Shown here: positions 1 to 10,807 of the stretch, in pieces
Layout of the letters: each line of letters starts with the position of its first letter
Numbering within the stretch: position 1 is the first letter of the stretch
Source: Unio delphinus
Lineage: Eukaryota > Mollusca > Bivalvia > Unionida > Unionidae
Direction: 5' to 3'
Length of the DNA stretch: 64,000 bases
Assembly: GCA_029339505.1 (NCBI GenBank)
Contig: JAQISU010000134.1
Span: forward strand, 1,786,001 to 1,850,000
Translations under genes and position numbers: made by a program
Notes under the pieces: generated by a model
Told to the model about the DNA's origin: nothing
What the model saw: the letters and a program-made list of their open reading frames with translations, nothing else
Databases searched by the model: none

Positions 1-210
1 TTTTTATTTGCATCTTGATTTATTATCTTACTGAAACATGCCAGCATAACTTCGGTGCTAGGCAATTTTACTGGGTGTTGTGGAACCACTTGCGGTCTGC
101 GTATTAATTGTGATAGCCTATACCTGATTGTTGATAATTCTTTATTGGCAATATCACCAACAATACCAACAATACCTTTATCATGGACGTTAATAGCGTT
201 CATTTCCAGT
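1..210 (-). pseudogene. Polinton small basic virion protein relic (partial)
   Basis: Read on the minus strand, the segment matches the middle of the 145-aa pVI/pX-like protein encoded at 18816-19253 in this window: the run around DKGI, VGDIANK and LPSTE...SKIIN aligns with DKGISTVGDLAGK and LPSTEEMPASVSKIIN. It continues off the left edge. It starts abruptly at about position 210, in the middle of the neighbouring capsid-gene relic, so the junction is a rearrangement and not a normal gene order. There is no start codon or intact N-terminus. It is a second, independent copy of the same gene, because another relic of it lies at 933-1262. Confidence 0.6.
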
Positions 211-916
211 TGCTGAAAGGGTGCCAGATGGCACCATTGTCGGTAGTCTTTCTTAGAAGTACACCTTTATGCTTGGCTCCTAAAGTAACTTTACAAACAG
301 TTCTTCAAAATACAAAGATATGTGACACTGAAATTGTGCATGGAAATCTTCTGCATTTATCTTTAATCATTGATCTACGCGCTGTGAATCCCAAGTTGAA
401 TTCTTGATTAGCACCATGAATCAATACCCACACATCAGTGTCAGCGTTATCTGCGAGATTTCGTGATAGTCTAATAGTATACTGTCCGTTGTCTGGGTGG
501 GCAGTAGTGTCCTTCACAAACATCATTGACGGATCAGCTGATCTTGAATAATCATCGGAATATCGTGCTAGACCCAATATCGTTATGGCTGCGTCGAGAT
601 TGTCTTAGCAAATATTCAATGTTTCTTCCATCGATGCTATACGTGACACTGTTGAACAACATCATGAGGGCATTATTAACAAAACCAACATCAGTTTCAT
701 ATTCAGTGTAATCTATTCTTAGAATTTCACCATCTACTTCTGTAAATGCTTCAGCCAGTAAGAAATATCTGCTTGTATCCTGAACTTGCAGCTCAATTTT
801 CTACGCTGATTTGGCTCTCGTGCATCATACGAATAATGTTGATAATCACACATGGATTCATCACTGAAGACTGGCACATACATGTCAAATGCGGGATCAG
901 ATACATGCTTGAACAT
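211..916 (-). pseudogene. Polinton major capsid protein relic (5' half)
   Basis: The minus strand carries a broken copy of the N-terminal half of the double-jelly-roll capsid protein encoded at 19308-21038. The start region (ATG at 914-916) reads FKHVSDPAFDMYVPV, matching FKKSSDPAFDIDAPV. Further blocks are GLARYSDDYSRSADPSMMF (305-577) and GAKHKGVLLRKTTDNGAIW (near 220-290). Several frameshifts and stops separate the blocks, so it is not functional. The copy ends at about residue 240 of the model, where it runs into a different gene relic at ~210. It is clearly diverged from the intact element, so it is older or derives from another lineage. Confidence 0.8.
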
Positions 917-932
917 TTTATTATGTGTGCTT

Positions 933-1262
933 TCATCGGACGCGAAGACCACTTCCCGCCAGTAGACTTGCTATCATGTTTTTTTTTTTCTTATTTTCAT
1001 TCTACCAGTGGTAGGGCTATACCAGCCAATTTCACCAGGCATTGATTTACAGCTTTTATGGTATTAATCATGCTAGTATATCCTTCATTGCTGAAAATGC
1101 TTTAGTAGCGACATCACCAACAGTACCAATATCTTTTTATCAATAGCTTTGATTCTTAGCTGTTTTGCAACTGGTATAGCTTTGGGGGCTATCCTTCTGA
1201 CTAGACCTTGAACAACATTGCCGAGTGCGTCTTCGTAGATAGCTTTATATGTTGGTAATCGC
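933..1262 (-). pseudogene. Polinton pVI/pX-like basic virion protein relic
   Basis: On the minus strand this segment parallels the 145-aa protein at 18816-19253: TYKAIYEDALGNVVQGLV is equivalent to VYRAYYGDGLGKTILGFF, RIAPKAIPVAKQL to RTAPKVMPLAKQL, and the C-terminus LLAGSGLRVR plus stop (stop at 933-935) to MIAGSGFRKPRRKR plus stop. The reading frame is broken in the middle. The C-terminal AGSG block, which fits the adenain cleavage consensus, is conserved even in this relic. It lies immediately upstream of the capsid relic, the same order as in the intact Polinton. Confidence 0.7.
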
Positions 1263-1344
1263 TAATTGATCACTCTGATCATTAGATGTCCACACTGAGC
1301 ATTATGTATGATCATCTTAATTTCTTGTAAATTATCCAATTGAA

Positions 1345-1964
1345 TCAATCACTGCAGTAATCATCAACGATTTCATCAATGAGCGACTGATAAACATTAA
1401 TGTCCATGATATCGCCTGTGAATAATCTCTGACAAATAGCAGCTGCTTCATTGATGATGTCTGGGGAATATAAATCCCTAACTTAATCAGCAGATTTGAG
1501 CGTTTTAACATATTAAGGTTTCATATACCCACCTCTACCACATTAACCAAACGTGACTATATTAATTGGTATGGAATCTTGATGGCAGCAATACCTTCAG
1601 ACACAAATTTATTCAAAATGTTAGTTCTAACTTTTGGCAGAGGTTGATCTTCAGGTTGTGATGGAAGTTCAAGTTGTGATTGCCTGGATGGTGTTTACTA
1701 GCTCGAAGATGGCCAACAATATCAACAGGTAATGTCTCAAGAGCTTTTTGTGCTGGCGCTGTTTCTGTAAATATTCTTTGTTGGTTCAACAGTTATTTTA
1801 AATAACTGTTCTGTACCTTCTGTAATTACACCTGAGACTAATGACATGCTTGTAATTGTTGCTTGACAGAATCACGTACAAGGAATATATTTTTTAATTA
1901 TCTCTAGTTGTTGCTGTGCTAGTTTATTTGTATAAGATTCCATGTTGAGCAGAGAATCTCTCAT
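1345..1964 (-). pseudogene. Polinton coiled virion protein relic
   Basis: The minus strand begins with an ATG at 1962-1964 and a segment resembling the start of the 366-aa protein at 17682-18782 (LAQQQLEIIKKYIP aligned with LARERLDAIKRFVP). It ends with a block resembling its C-terminus (PDIINEAAAICQRLF...DIMDINVYQSLIDEIVDDY, stop at 1345-1347). The middle is frameshifted. Together with the relics at 933-1262 and 211-916 it preserves the gene order of the virion module seen at 17.7-21 kb, all on one strand, which marks the whole 211-1964 segment as one old Polinton fragment. Confidence 0.65.
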
Positions 1965-3191
1965 TATTATTAATATAAGAATGATTTAATTACACATCCT
2001 GAATGTGTCACTGCAGGGGTTAACGTCTCTGGTTTGTATATTAGGGTGCATACAAGTTTGATATATAAACATCGAGACAAAAATGCTCTAACCCTGTAGA
2101 CCCATGGTTTAACATTCTGTTCATTTTTCTTGGAAGTTTTTTTTATTAAAAAAAATCTCTAAAATTTGGTAACCTAGCTGCTTAACATATGCAAGTGTCA
2201 CCTATAATTGTTTGACCCACTGTCTTAAAGCAGTGTGACCTTCACTTAAATATGTCCAGATATTCATACACCAGTAATAGCACATAACTGTTTTCTGTGA
2301 TGGGCCCATGAAAACTTGTCCCATTAAAGTACCAAGGTAATTTTTAAATGTATCATTTACCTACTTCACTTCTAAGACATGTAAAAGTTGTTAGAAGAAT
2401 ATTCCCTCAGACTAAATATTTTGTATCAATATGGCTATGTGGGAATTGCCACATCTGTCCATCCAGTAAATGTGCAGGACAACAAATGTCTTTTCTCCCT
2501 GAATTTTTTTATTATTAAAAAGTGCCACCTTTTTTACTTACAACTGAATGAAGTGTATGCAAAATTAATGTAACTTCTCTCAGTTTCCACTTGTGTAACA
2601 GTTATTTGATTTACATTTTTGAGTTGAGATTTGAGTTACATTTTATATTCCTTAGTCAAAGATGTGCATATTGATAAATTAATATGCATTTGGAAGTAAA
2701 TTGAGTTACTGCCCTTTATGACTAACAGCTAAATACAATATCAGACATTTTTAGAATACAGTTTGTCTCCAAGTGTTTTATGTCTGTGATGCCATGACAT
2801 CATCGATATATACTAATACTAACAAATCAATTTGTTTGCAGAATTTTTGTTATTGTCCTTATGATTTAAAGCTGGACTTAATGATAGAATTTTGTATGCG
2901 GCGCTGTGAAACTTTGTAAATATTAAATTCATCATCAGAAAATATTCATGATGAGCAGTCATTGTATTTGCACTGTTTTGAGAAGGGTTATGCCCCCTTT
3001 TTACTTATGTATTCTTCATGGTGTTGTGTGAGATGCAATAGAGGTTGGGAAATATTTACATGAACAAATTACCCACCATTCCTCTAACTTTTAAATTTTA
3101 TTTTAATGTAAATTTTGACTGGATTTATGAAAAAAGTTATATGATAGTAAATAAGTTTAAAGAATGTTGATTTTTTTTTTTTTTTGTGAAG
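1965..3191. other. Non-coding stretch, presumed intron
   Basis: AT-rich DNA without a convincing coding frame. The only structure seen is a polypyrimidine tract ending in an AG at 3190-3191, which is the acceptor of the first visible sulfotransferase exon. I see no recognisable repeat family here. Confidence 0.4.
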
Positions 3192-3457
3192 GAGAGGCTA
3201 GTGTGTCCTTATTCTGGGACAACCCAGACTGGTCCAACTATCCAGAAAACCAGCACTTCTTGGAACCACAATACACCAACCCTGACTACATCCACCATCT
3301 CCTACCTGATGTAAAGCTTATCCTAATCATCAGGAATCCAACTGACAGGTGTGTGCATTTGCTTTCTTGCAAAGTTTTACATATGCATATATGCATACTT
3401 TTTGTATGTTTGTGTGTAATAGTGCACAAGTGTTTCTCTGTTTTTTTCATGTATATT

Positions 3458-3492
<35 letters not shown>

Positions 3493-6400
3493 TCAATAGT
3501 GCATGTGTATTTGTGCTACGTGTGAATTGGTGTACATATGTGTGTTAATTGTGCACCTGTATTTCTTAGTGCTACCTGTGCATTTTTGCATGTATGTGTG
3601 TAATTGTTTTTGTGGATTTCTTTGTGCATATTTTATACATGTGTGCATACTTATGCACCTTTGTTTATTTATACATGTATATGTTTTGTGTAATTGTGCA
3701 CTAACATTTGCTACAAATAAGTTGGTGTTTTGAAGATTGACAGTGTAGTAAATAAGGACCATTATGATGTGTCACCACACTAATCAAGATTCTTTGTGCT
3801 TACTTTTACATGTATATTTGTGTATATTTTGTGTGTGAGAATACATTACAAATAACAACAGACTTGAGGTATTCATAAGCACATTTCTGTACAAGTGCAT
3901 AAGTTATAGGTGAGGCCATTAATTTTGCAAAACAAGACTACGAGCAATAACTTTACAGGTCAGCCTGTAAATCCTCAAGCTATTGATAATAAGTTGTCCA
4001 ATTAATTGTACAAAACGAGGCTTAAATGACATAACGTCTATGGGAAGTCGATTTTATTTTCAACTAGCAACTGCCTTTACATTGCTGATATGTTGTTTGT
4101 CTCCTTACAGGTTGTACTCAGACTACCTCTACTTTACTGAAACAAACAAATCTGCGATGAATTTCCACAAGACTGTTGTGAAGGCAACTAATCTTTATAA
4201 CAACTGTACACGCATGCGCTCTGTGCGAGAGTGCGTATACGATGAACACTTAGCTATGAAAAGTGAAGTAGGTATAAAATTTTCATTTTAATTTGATTCA
4301 ATTCCCAAGATAAATTTTGCATGTATTGTTGATAATTATGCTGATATTGGTTTTGTGTGTGTGTATTTGTGTAACGGGATGGATGGATGGATGGATGGAT
4401 GAATTGGATTGGATGGATGGATGTTTTTGGGCCCTGAGTGGCCAATTAATCGGAAGCACCCACCATTACGGATCACTGCTGTCTCACCTCTATCTATGTG
4501 TGTTTGAGTCTTAAACTTGGCCAGTGTGGGTATGTGAGAAAGCTTGCCAGTAGTTTCTTGTGGGTTGATGGATCTTTCTGGTGTTTTCCCAGGTTCTTCC
4601 TCCATCATTTAAACAACTGGCTGCCATGTATAGCCGATCTTGCACTGAAAAAATGGCATTAAACCCTACAACAACAACAACAACAACAACAACAACTTAA
4701 TGTTATAACAAGGCGCTGCATTGTATATTAGGATGTTAACAAAATATTTGCATGGAGCTGTTGGAAGAATCAAATTGATTATAAAATTGTTCACAAGATG
4801 TTGGATATTTTGTTGAAAATAAAACAGGAACAGGCAAAACTTACACAGATTTTTTCTTCATTAAATGCTTTGATTGATTTTTGTTTTTTATTTAGCAAAA
4901 GTTATTCCTAATGAATGATGCAAAATTTAGAATGTGATTTGTTTGTTTATTTGATACAGAAAGTGTTTATCCACAAAGATTATTTTCTTTCTGAGATGGA
5001 ATTTACAATATTGATTTACCAGATATGAATTAAATTCTGTGTTTCTCCGATCTCCACTAGCCAGGGTTCCAATATGTTAACCATATATATGCCATGGTGG
5101 ATCGAGAATATGCTTCTGTGCTTCAGATCTGTTAATTTGATTGGATGCGGTGGCAAGCCACCCCATCCAGTCAAATTAAGTTGTTCAAATTTGAACACTG
5201 TTTCTACATGATAAAGACAAAAAGAGCACACAACTTGAATGAACTTATAAATAAAATATTTTCCACTACCCATCCGTGTTTGTGCGAATACCTTTCACTC
5301 AAATACACCTATAATGGCCTCTGTCTGGTAAGTAGTTACACTTTTGATGTTCAACTTAGGAAGTATCCTTTTAAAGTCTTTTGCCTCTGCTATTTACAGG
5401 TGATGTACACTGTTAGTGTAAGTTAGTTGGTATAAGATATTAAGGGAGGCAACTCATAAAATCCAAGTTATCTTGCTTGGACAAAGCACCAAAGTATCTG
5501 CTGGATCTATCAAGGTGTCGATAGGGTTAATAAATAAGAACCTTGCCTAGTGAAACTGTTTTTCTCTTTGTAGTCACGCTTGAGACTGGGTATGTACTCA
5601 GTCTATTTAGCTGATTGGCTAAAGGTATTTGAGAGGAACCAGATTCTCATTTTAAGACTGGAGGACTATGCTGTCAACCGAGAACACACCATGAACAACA
5701 TTTTTAAATTCCTTAAGTTGCGTAAGTATTTTCTAAAAATTCCTTCCAGTATCAGAAATATTTTATTTAATTATAGAACAGGCATGTAGCTGCCTGATAC
5801 CTAGCTGAGAATAAAGATTTTTACCTAAAAAATACATTTCAAACCAGTTATTTTAATGATTTGTTAGTATTGAAATCAACATTGATATGAGGAAACCCAC
5901 TCCATGATTTCATGACCAATGTTTACACTGAATATACACAACCTCTTTCTATTTTGTTTGCTACACAATGGTAGGAATGCCATCTCATTCATACTCATTT
6001 AGGATGAAAAATGGTCTAGCTACATTGATAATGGAGTATTATTAATGTTTATTCATCTTTTATTCATTATTTCTGTGGAAGCTCATGTGAAACTAATACC
6101 ATTGTACAGTTTGAAGATTAACTTCTCAACATTATCAGATGCCAAGATTATCTTCTCAACATTATCAGATGCCATGACTGAATTAAGATTAACTTCTCAA
6201 CATTATCAGATGTTATGACTGAATTAAGATTAACTTCTCAACATTATCACTGAATTAAGATTAACTTCTCAACATTATCAGATGTTATGACTGAATTAAG
6301 ATTAACTTCTCAACATTATCAGATGTTATGACTGAATTAAGATTAACTTCTCAACATTATCAGATGTCATGACTGAATTATGATTAATTATCAGATATCA

Positions 6401-8514
6401 TGACTGAATTATGATTATCTTTTCAACATTATCAGATGCCATGACTAAATTATGATTAACTTCTTAACATTATCAGATGCCATAACTGTCAACATTATCA
6501 GATGCCATGACTGTCAACATTATCAGATGCGATGACTAAATTATGATTATCTTCTCAACATTATCAGATGCCATGACTGTCATCATTATCAGATGCCATG
6601 ACTGAATTATGATTATCTTGTCAACATTATCAGATGCCATGACAGTCAGCATTATCAGATGCCATGACTGTCAACATTATTATATACCATGACAGTCAGC
6701 ATTATCAGATGCCATGACTGAATTATGATTAACTTCTCAACATTATCAGATGTCATGACTGAATTATGATTATCTTGTCAACATTATCAGATGCCATGAC
6801 TGTCAACATTATTATATGCCATGACTGTCAGCATTATCAGATGCCATGACTGAATTATGATTATCTTGTCAACATTATCAGATGCCATGACTGAATTATG
6901 ATTATCTTGTCAATATTATCAGATGCCATGACTGTCAACATTATTATATGCCATGACTGTCAGCATTATCAGATGCCATGACTGAATTATGATTATCTTG
7001 TCAACATTATCAGATGCCATGACTGTCAACATTATCAGATGCCATGAATGAATTATTATAATCTTTTCAACATTTTCAGATGACATGACTGTCAACATTA
7101 TCAGATGTCATGACTGAATTATGATTATCTTGTCAACATTATCAGATGCCATGACTGTCAACATTATCAGATGCCATGAATGAATTATTATAATCTTTTC
7201 AACATTTTCAGATGACATGACTGTCAACATTATCAGATGTCATGACTGAATTATGATTATCTTGTCAACATTATCAGATGCCATGACTGTCAACATTATC
7301 AGATGTCATGACTAAATTATGATTTTCTTGTCAACATTATCAGATGCCATGACTGTCAACATTATCAGATGCCATGACTGAATTATGATTATCTTCTCAA
7401 CATTTTCAGATGACATGACTATCAGCATTATCAGATGCCATGACTGAGTTATGATTATCTTCTCAACATTTTCAGATGACATGACTGTCAACATTATCAG
7501 ATGTCATGACTGAATTATGATTATCTTGTCAACATTATCAGATGCCATGACTGAATTATGATTATCTTCTCAACATTATCAGATGCCATGACTGAATTAT
7601 GATTAACTTCTTTACATTATCAGATGCCATGACTGTCAACATTTTCAGATGCCATAACTGTGAACATTATCAGATGCCATGACTGTCAACATTATCAGAT
7701 GCCATGACTAAATTATGATTATCTTCTCAACATTTTCAGATGCCATGACTGGCAACATTATCAGATGTCATGACTGAATGATGATTAATTAACTTCTCAA
7801 CATTATCAGATGTCATGACTGAATTATTATTAACTTTTCAACATTATCAGATGTCATGACTGAATTATTATTAACTTTTCAACATTATCAGATGCTATGA
7901 CTGAATTATGATTAAATTCTTAACATTATCAAATGCCATTACTGTCAACATTATCAGATGCCATGACTTAAGTATGATTATCAAAATGGTATTGATTAGG
8001 CTAGGTGATAGTCATGCAGAAAGATTGTAGATAATAATTCAAATCATTCCAAAACTAACATTACCAAGCACAAAGTAGTCATAGAAGGTGCCAACATGCT
8101 TGTAAACAAAGCTTGGATGTTTTTCTTTCCTGTTTCCTTTCTTCTTTGTTCTATTTTGTTTTTCTTTGGGTTTTTTTTCATTGTTTGAGCACGTGACCCT
8201 TCATCCAGAGCTATTTTTGGAACAATGTCAAGATTATTTAACAATACTACTAGCCAGATAATGTATATTTCCGTCATGCAGTGACCACATAGAATATCCC
8301 AAATTTTCTCATATTTTAATTTGCAGGAGACTTGAGTAGCGAGAAAATGAAGTACATCCTTGAAAAACCAATAGAAAACCAACGAAGTATATACAATCAT
8401 CAACTTGGAAACATGCTTCCAGAAACTCGAAAACTGCTGGACGATTACTTCAGTCCTTTCAACAGGCACTTTGCTGAACTTGTGAATGACCAACACTTTC
8501 TTTGGAAGGAGTAG
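3192..8514 (+). CDS. Carbohydrate sulfotransferase, CHST15-like (last four exons)
   Basis: Four exons join in frame: 3192-3348, 4111-4267, 5574-5721 and 8327-8514 (TAG stop 8512-8514). All introns are GT-AG, for example CAG/GTGTGT at 3348 and TTGC/GTAAGT at 5721. The spliced part encodes ~216 residues of a Golgi sulfotransferase that moves sulfate from PAPS to a glycan. The 3'-phosphate-binding signature spans the first splice junction: IIRNPTDR then LYSDYLYF, with the expected Arg and Ser. Downstream come GMYSVYLADWLKVF and ILRLEDY, typical of the CHST15 (GalNAc4S-6ST) type, and a short C-terminus. The 5' exons with the PAPS 5'-loop and membrane anchor are not seen and must lie left of the window or be lost. 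The exact substrate cannot be told from this part. No stop or frameshift interrupts the exons. Confidence 0.85.
3466..3492. repeat. (GT)n microsatellite
   Basis: About 13 uninterrupted GT units in the first visible sulfotransferase intron, inside a wider GT/TGTA-rich zone that reaches about 3830 and produces spurious Cys/Val-rich open frames. Confidence 0.9.
4376..4423. repeat. (GGAT)n microsatellite
   Basis: Run of GGAT tetranucleotides with a few interruptions, directly upstream of a SINE copy in the intron after exon 4111-4267. Confidence 0.85.
4429..4697 (+). repeat. tRNA-derived SINE, copy 1
   Basis: The copy starts with a decayed tRNA-like head (CCTGAGTGGCC), followed by the shared body AGAAAGCTTGCCAGTAG and GTATAGCC, and ends in a (CAA)n tail to ~4697. 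The same body recurs at six other places in the window. Internal promoter boxes are degenerate here. Confidence 0.75.
6100..7980. repeat. Intronic minisatellite (TTATCAGATGCCATGACTG units)
   Basis: About 1.9 kb of imperfect tandem repeats in the intron between exons 5574-5721 and 8327-8514. Two unit types alternate: a short ~25-bp unit (AACATTATCAGATGCCATGA plus CTGTC) and a longer ~41-bp unit that adds AATTATGATTATCTTGTC. Variants spread in blocks, suggesting unequal exchange. Open frames on the minus strand (near 7312-7494) are products of the repeat and not genes. Confidence 0.95.
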
Positions 8515-9091
8515 AGATAGATTGCTATTGATCTATCTATCTATAAGATATTGTGAAATGTATTACTCTAATTTTGTTGTCTCTTATGTGAGACTGACAA
8601 GAATCTCATACTGAATTCTCAGACTTTACATGTGTTAACAATTATATCACTTTTATATCATACCACGACAGTCTTCATACTGTTTTATATCATACACTGT
8701 CTGCATCCTCATCTTCATCTATATCATGCAGTGTCCTCATTCCAATTAATATCTTACACTTTATGTATTCTCATACTAATTTAACCCACACACTATGTCC
8801 TTTTATTAACTTAAATATAGTCTGTGTCCTCATAAAATTTTATATTATAGACCAACTGTCCTCATACTAGTTTATATTATACATCAACTATTATTAACTT
8901 ATATGCAGGCTGTGTCCTCATACTAGTTGATGTCAACAGCTTCCGATTTCACTTGAGCTTTTCCATTTACTCAAATCAGGCCTCTGCTATGGGCTAAAAT
9001 CTCTTAACCCAAAGTAGAAAAGGCACATAATGAGAAACTTTGAAGAGCTTTTGATCAATATATAGTACATAACTATTCAATGGCTTTACTG
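8515..9091. other. 3' flank of sulfotransferase gene with a short repeat
   Basis: Presumed 3' UTR and flank. Segment 8936-9090 is a ~155-bp repeat present in inverted orientation at 38268-38423 (it begins CAGCTTCCG and ends GGCTTTACTG). The LTR at 9092 begins one base after it. Nothing else is recognised. Confidence 0.5.
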
Positions 9092-9671
9092 TGTTACGTG
9101 CTTAGGCTCGAATAAGAAGAAACACAGAAAGAGTGAAAACTAACAAGCTTGTATAAATTGAACAATGAATTTTATTAAGTACAATTATTTTCATAAAATA
9201 AATAAACTTACAGTTTTAGAGAATCAAATCCAACATTAATCCAATATAGAATTCACAAAAATAATCCACTAATGGAATTGTAAGAGTCCTGATAAATAAA
9301 TGTTCTAATAGTTCCAGGTTCGAATCTTGACGATGTAATCCAAAATGGCTGACAATGTCACGTGATGCAGTTCTTGTTTAATTTATCATCCAAATGAATT
9401 ATGAGCACATGTTTTCTCCTCCAAATAGATAATAAATCCTCTTTCTTCAATGAATTGACACAAAGTCCAGAACAAGATAATAAAAATTATAACTCGAACA
9501 TGAATACACAACTGTTCATTTTAAAGCCCAAAATTCTACTGATTTGTTCTATCCCAAACAACAGTTCTTATACTTGTTTTTCTTAAGTAAACAAGTGATC
9601 ACGTGATTTTCTAGAAATTGATAGAGGTTCATGGAAGGTCCTGTTTATCAATCTGAAGCAAGGTCAAATAA
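9092..9671 (-). repeat. Gmr1-like 3' LTR, first part (split by Polinton)
   Basis: The sequence begins TGTTACGTGC and matches the solo LTR at 36684-37514 through most of its length. The other end of the LTR (…CCGTAACA) lies at 24267, on the far side of the Polinton. TG...CA ends and a purine-rich tract just inside the element (see 24268-24278) identify it as an LTR read on the minus strand. Relative to the solo copy it lacks roughly 100 bp near its middle. The full LTR would be 741 bp without the insertion. Confidence 0.85.
9667..9671. repeat. Polinton target-site duplication, left
   Basis: AATAA directly left of the TIR. It is matched by AATAA at 24107-24111 on the right; a sixth base could be shared with the TIR. 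Confidence 0.85.
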
Positions 9672-9988
9672 AGCAGCAGAAGGGGCGAATCAGACAACAT
9701 TTTTAGACAAGTATTCACTGAAATCACGCTTAAAATCAATGAAACCAATGACATCAGACCCAAAAGTCAATGACATCAGGTCCCAAATGTGTGTGTGAAT
9801 CATGGATTAGGTCCAAAAAAAAATATGAAAAAATCAATGAAATTAATGAAATCAAAAACTTTTCAACTATTACATTTTTTGGGAAAAAGGGACTACAACA
9901 TCGTTGTCACTCACCCTCTCTGCTGCTATGGGTTAACCGAATATTTGATCCAGTCCGATACGATATCGTGTTCGAGGGTCATGTAAAT
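9672..9988. repeat. Polinton left terminal inverted repeat
   Basis: Reverse-complement match to 23789-24106 with about five substitutions and one A-run length change. It contains two direct copies of CAATGACATCAG. Its inner end includes the last ~17 codons and stop of the packaging ATPase gene, so the right TIR carries a second copy of that gene end. Confidence 0.95.
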
Positions 9989-10604
9989 TTATTGTTACAA
10001 ATCCGTGTGGGGCAGACTGAGCATGACTAAAGAAATTTCTAAATTGATTGAAGTCCATATCAGAACACCATGTCTGCCAAATATTTCGTAGCGTATGTGT
10101 ATCAACGCCGTTGAATACAGCAAGCATATTACAGTTATCTCTAATCACTTTTGGAATCTGAGTGTAGCGTTGAGTGACATAAATCACATCAGTGTTTTTA
10201 TGCCTGCCTCTGGAAAATATTCTAGCAGGATTTTTTTGATTATCTAACATGACATCGTCGTATACAACTAAATTGTTGATACTTCCATCGAGGTCATTCA
10301 CGGATGGCGCCTCGTCAATATCGGTTATAAATTCAATAACATCCTCGCCGGCAATCTCTGAAGCGTTTTCATTAAAATCTTTTAGCACTTCATAGCATCG
10401 TTGATCATCTACGCTAGGGGCAATTAAATACAACTTATCCCACTTCATCCATCTCATTATTAAATTGAGCAACAATTGCGTTTTACCGGATCCAGATGGC
10501 CCGATTATAATTGCGCGGATAGAGTTTGGTAGCGCTGCATGATGCTTCACTGGTTCTCTTGTTTTAGTCGCTGAAAAATCAATTATATTCATATCTCTAT
10601 ACAT
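9933..10604 (-). CDS. FtsK/HerA-type genome-packaging ATPase
   Basis: A 223-aa protein of the A32/FtsK-HerA family that pumps viral DNA into capsids in Polintons and related double-jelly-roll viruses. Walker A is GPSGSGKT at residues 35-42, Walker B is NLVVYDD at 111-117, and a downstream VIYVTQRYTQIPKVIRDN block (about 140-157) matches the sensor region of the family. Length is typical. The ATG at 10602-10604 lies 5 nt from the divergent ATG of the zinc-ribbon ORF at 10610, so the two genes must share a tiny or overlapping promoter. The C-terminal residues HDPRTRYRIGLDQIFG lie inside the left TIR. No break or missing motif is seen. Confidence 0.93.
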   Translation of the reverse strand: MYRDMNIIDFSATKTREPVKHHAALPNSIRAIIIGPSGSGKTQLLLNLIMRWMKWDKLYLIAPSVDDQRCYEVLKDFNENASEIAGEDVIEFITDIDEAPSVNDLDGSINNLVVYDDVMLDNQKNPARIFSRGRHKNTDVIYVTQRYTQIPKVIRDNCNMLAVFNGVDTHTLRNIWQTWCSDMDFNQFRNFFSHAQSAPHGFVTINLHDPRTRYRIGLDQIFG

Positions 10605-10609
10605 AAATT

Positions 10610-10807
10610 ATGGATCTATATTGCGTGAAGTGTAAGGCGCGTACTGGCACAGATGACTTGACGACGATTACAACTAAAAATAACCGATCAGCGCTTTCTG
10701 GTAAATGCGTACAGTGTAGTACAAAGAAATTTAGATTTGTTTCTAAACCCAAGGAACCCAAGGAACCTTTAAAAAAAAACGAGGAGGTGATATCGCTGCC
10801 AAATTAG
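10610..10807 (+). CDS. DUF5679-type zinc-ribbon protein
   Basis: A 65-aa ORF starting MDLYCVKCKARTGT with two CxxC pairs (C5/C8 and C33/C36) and a TKNNRSALSG segment between them, the pattern I recall for DUF5679, a small zinc ribbon of large DNA viruses and Polintons. After the zinc ribbon the frame runs into a Lys/Pro-rich linker and stops at 10805-10807. The next frame (-1) is open from 10747 and encodes a phospholipase A2. In relatives I recall the two domains joined in one protein. The zero-frame sequence contains A AAA AAC at 10774-10780, in the register used for -1 ribosomal slippage. See the separate entry and finding. Confidence 0.8.
   Translation: MDLYCVKCKARTGTDDLTTITTKNNRSALSGKCVQCSTKKFRFVSKPKEPKEPLKKNEEVISLPN

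Noticed and set aside
3493..3762. Cys/His-rich open frames on both strands after the first sulfotransferase exon
   Set aside because: They arise from GT/TGTA-rich simple sequence within the intron; no family motif and both strands open.
6100..7980. Possible CRISPR-like array of regularly spaced repeats
   Set aside because: The repeats are contiguous, spacers are themselves repeats, and the setting is an animal intron.
8044..8496. 150-aa minus-strand ORF opposite the last sulfotransferase exon
   Set aside because: It is the antisense of the conserved exon 8327-8514 plus intron; Lys/Asn-rich with no known domain.
9770..10030. Plus-strand ORFs inside the left TIR (65 and 86 aa)
   Set aside because: They are opposite the ATPase C-terminus and non-coding TIR sequence, and the right TIR copy does not keep them.
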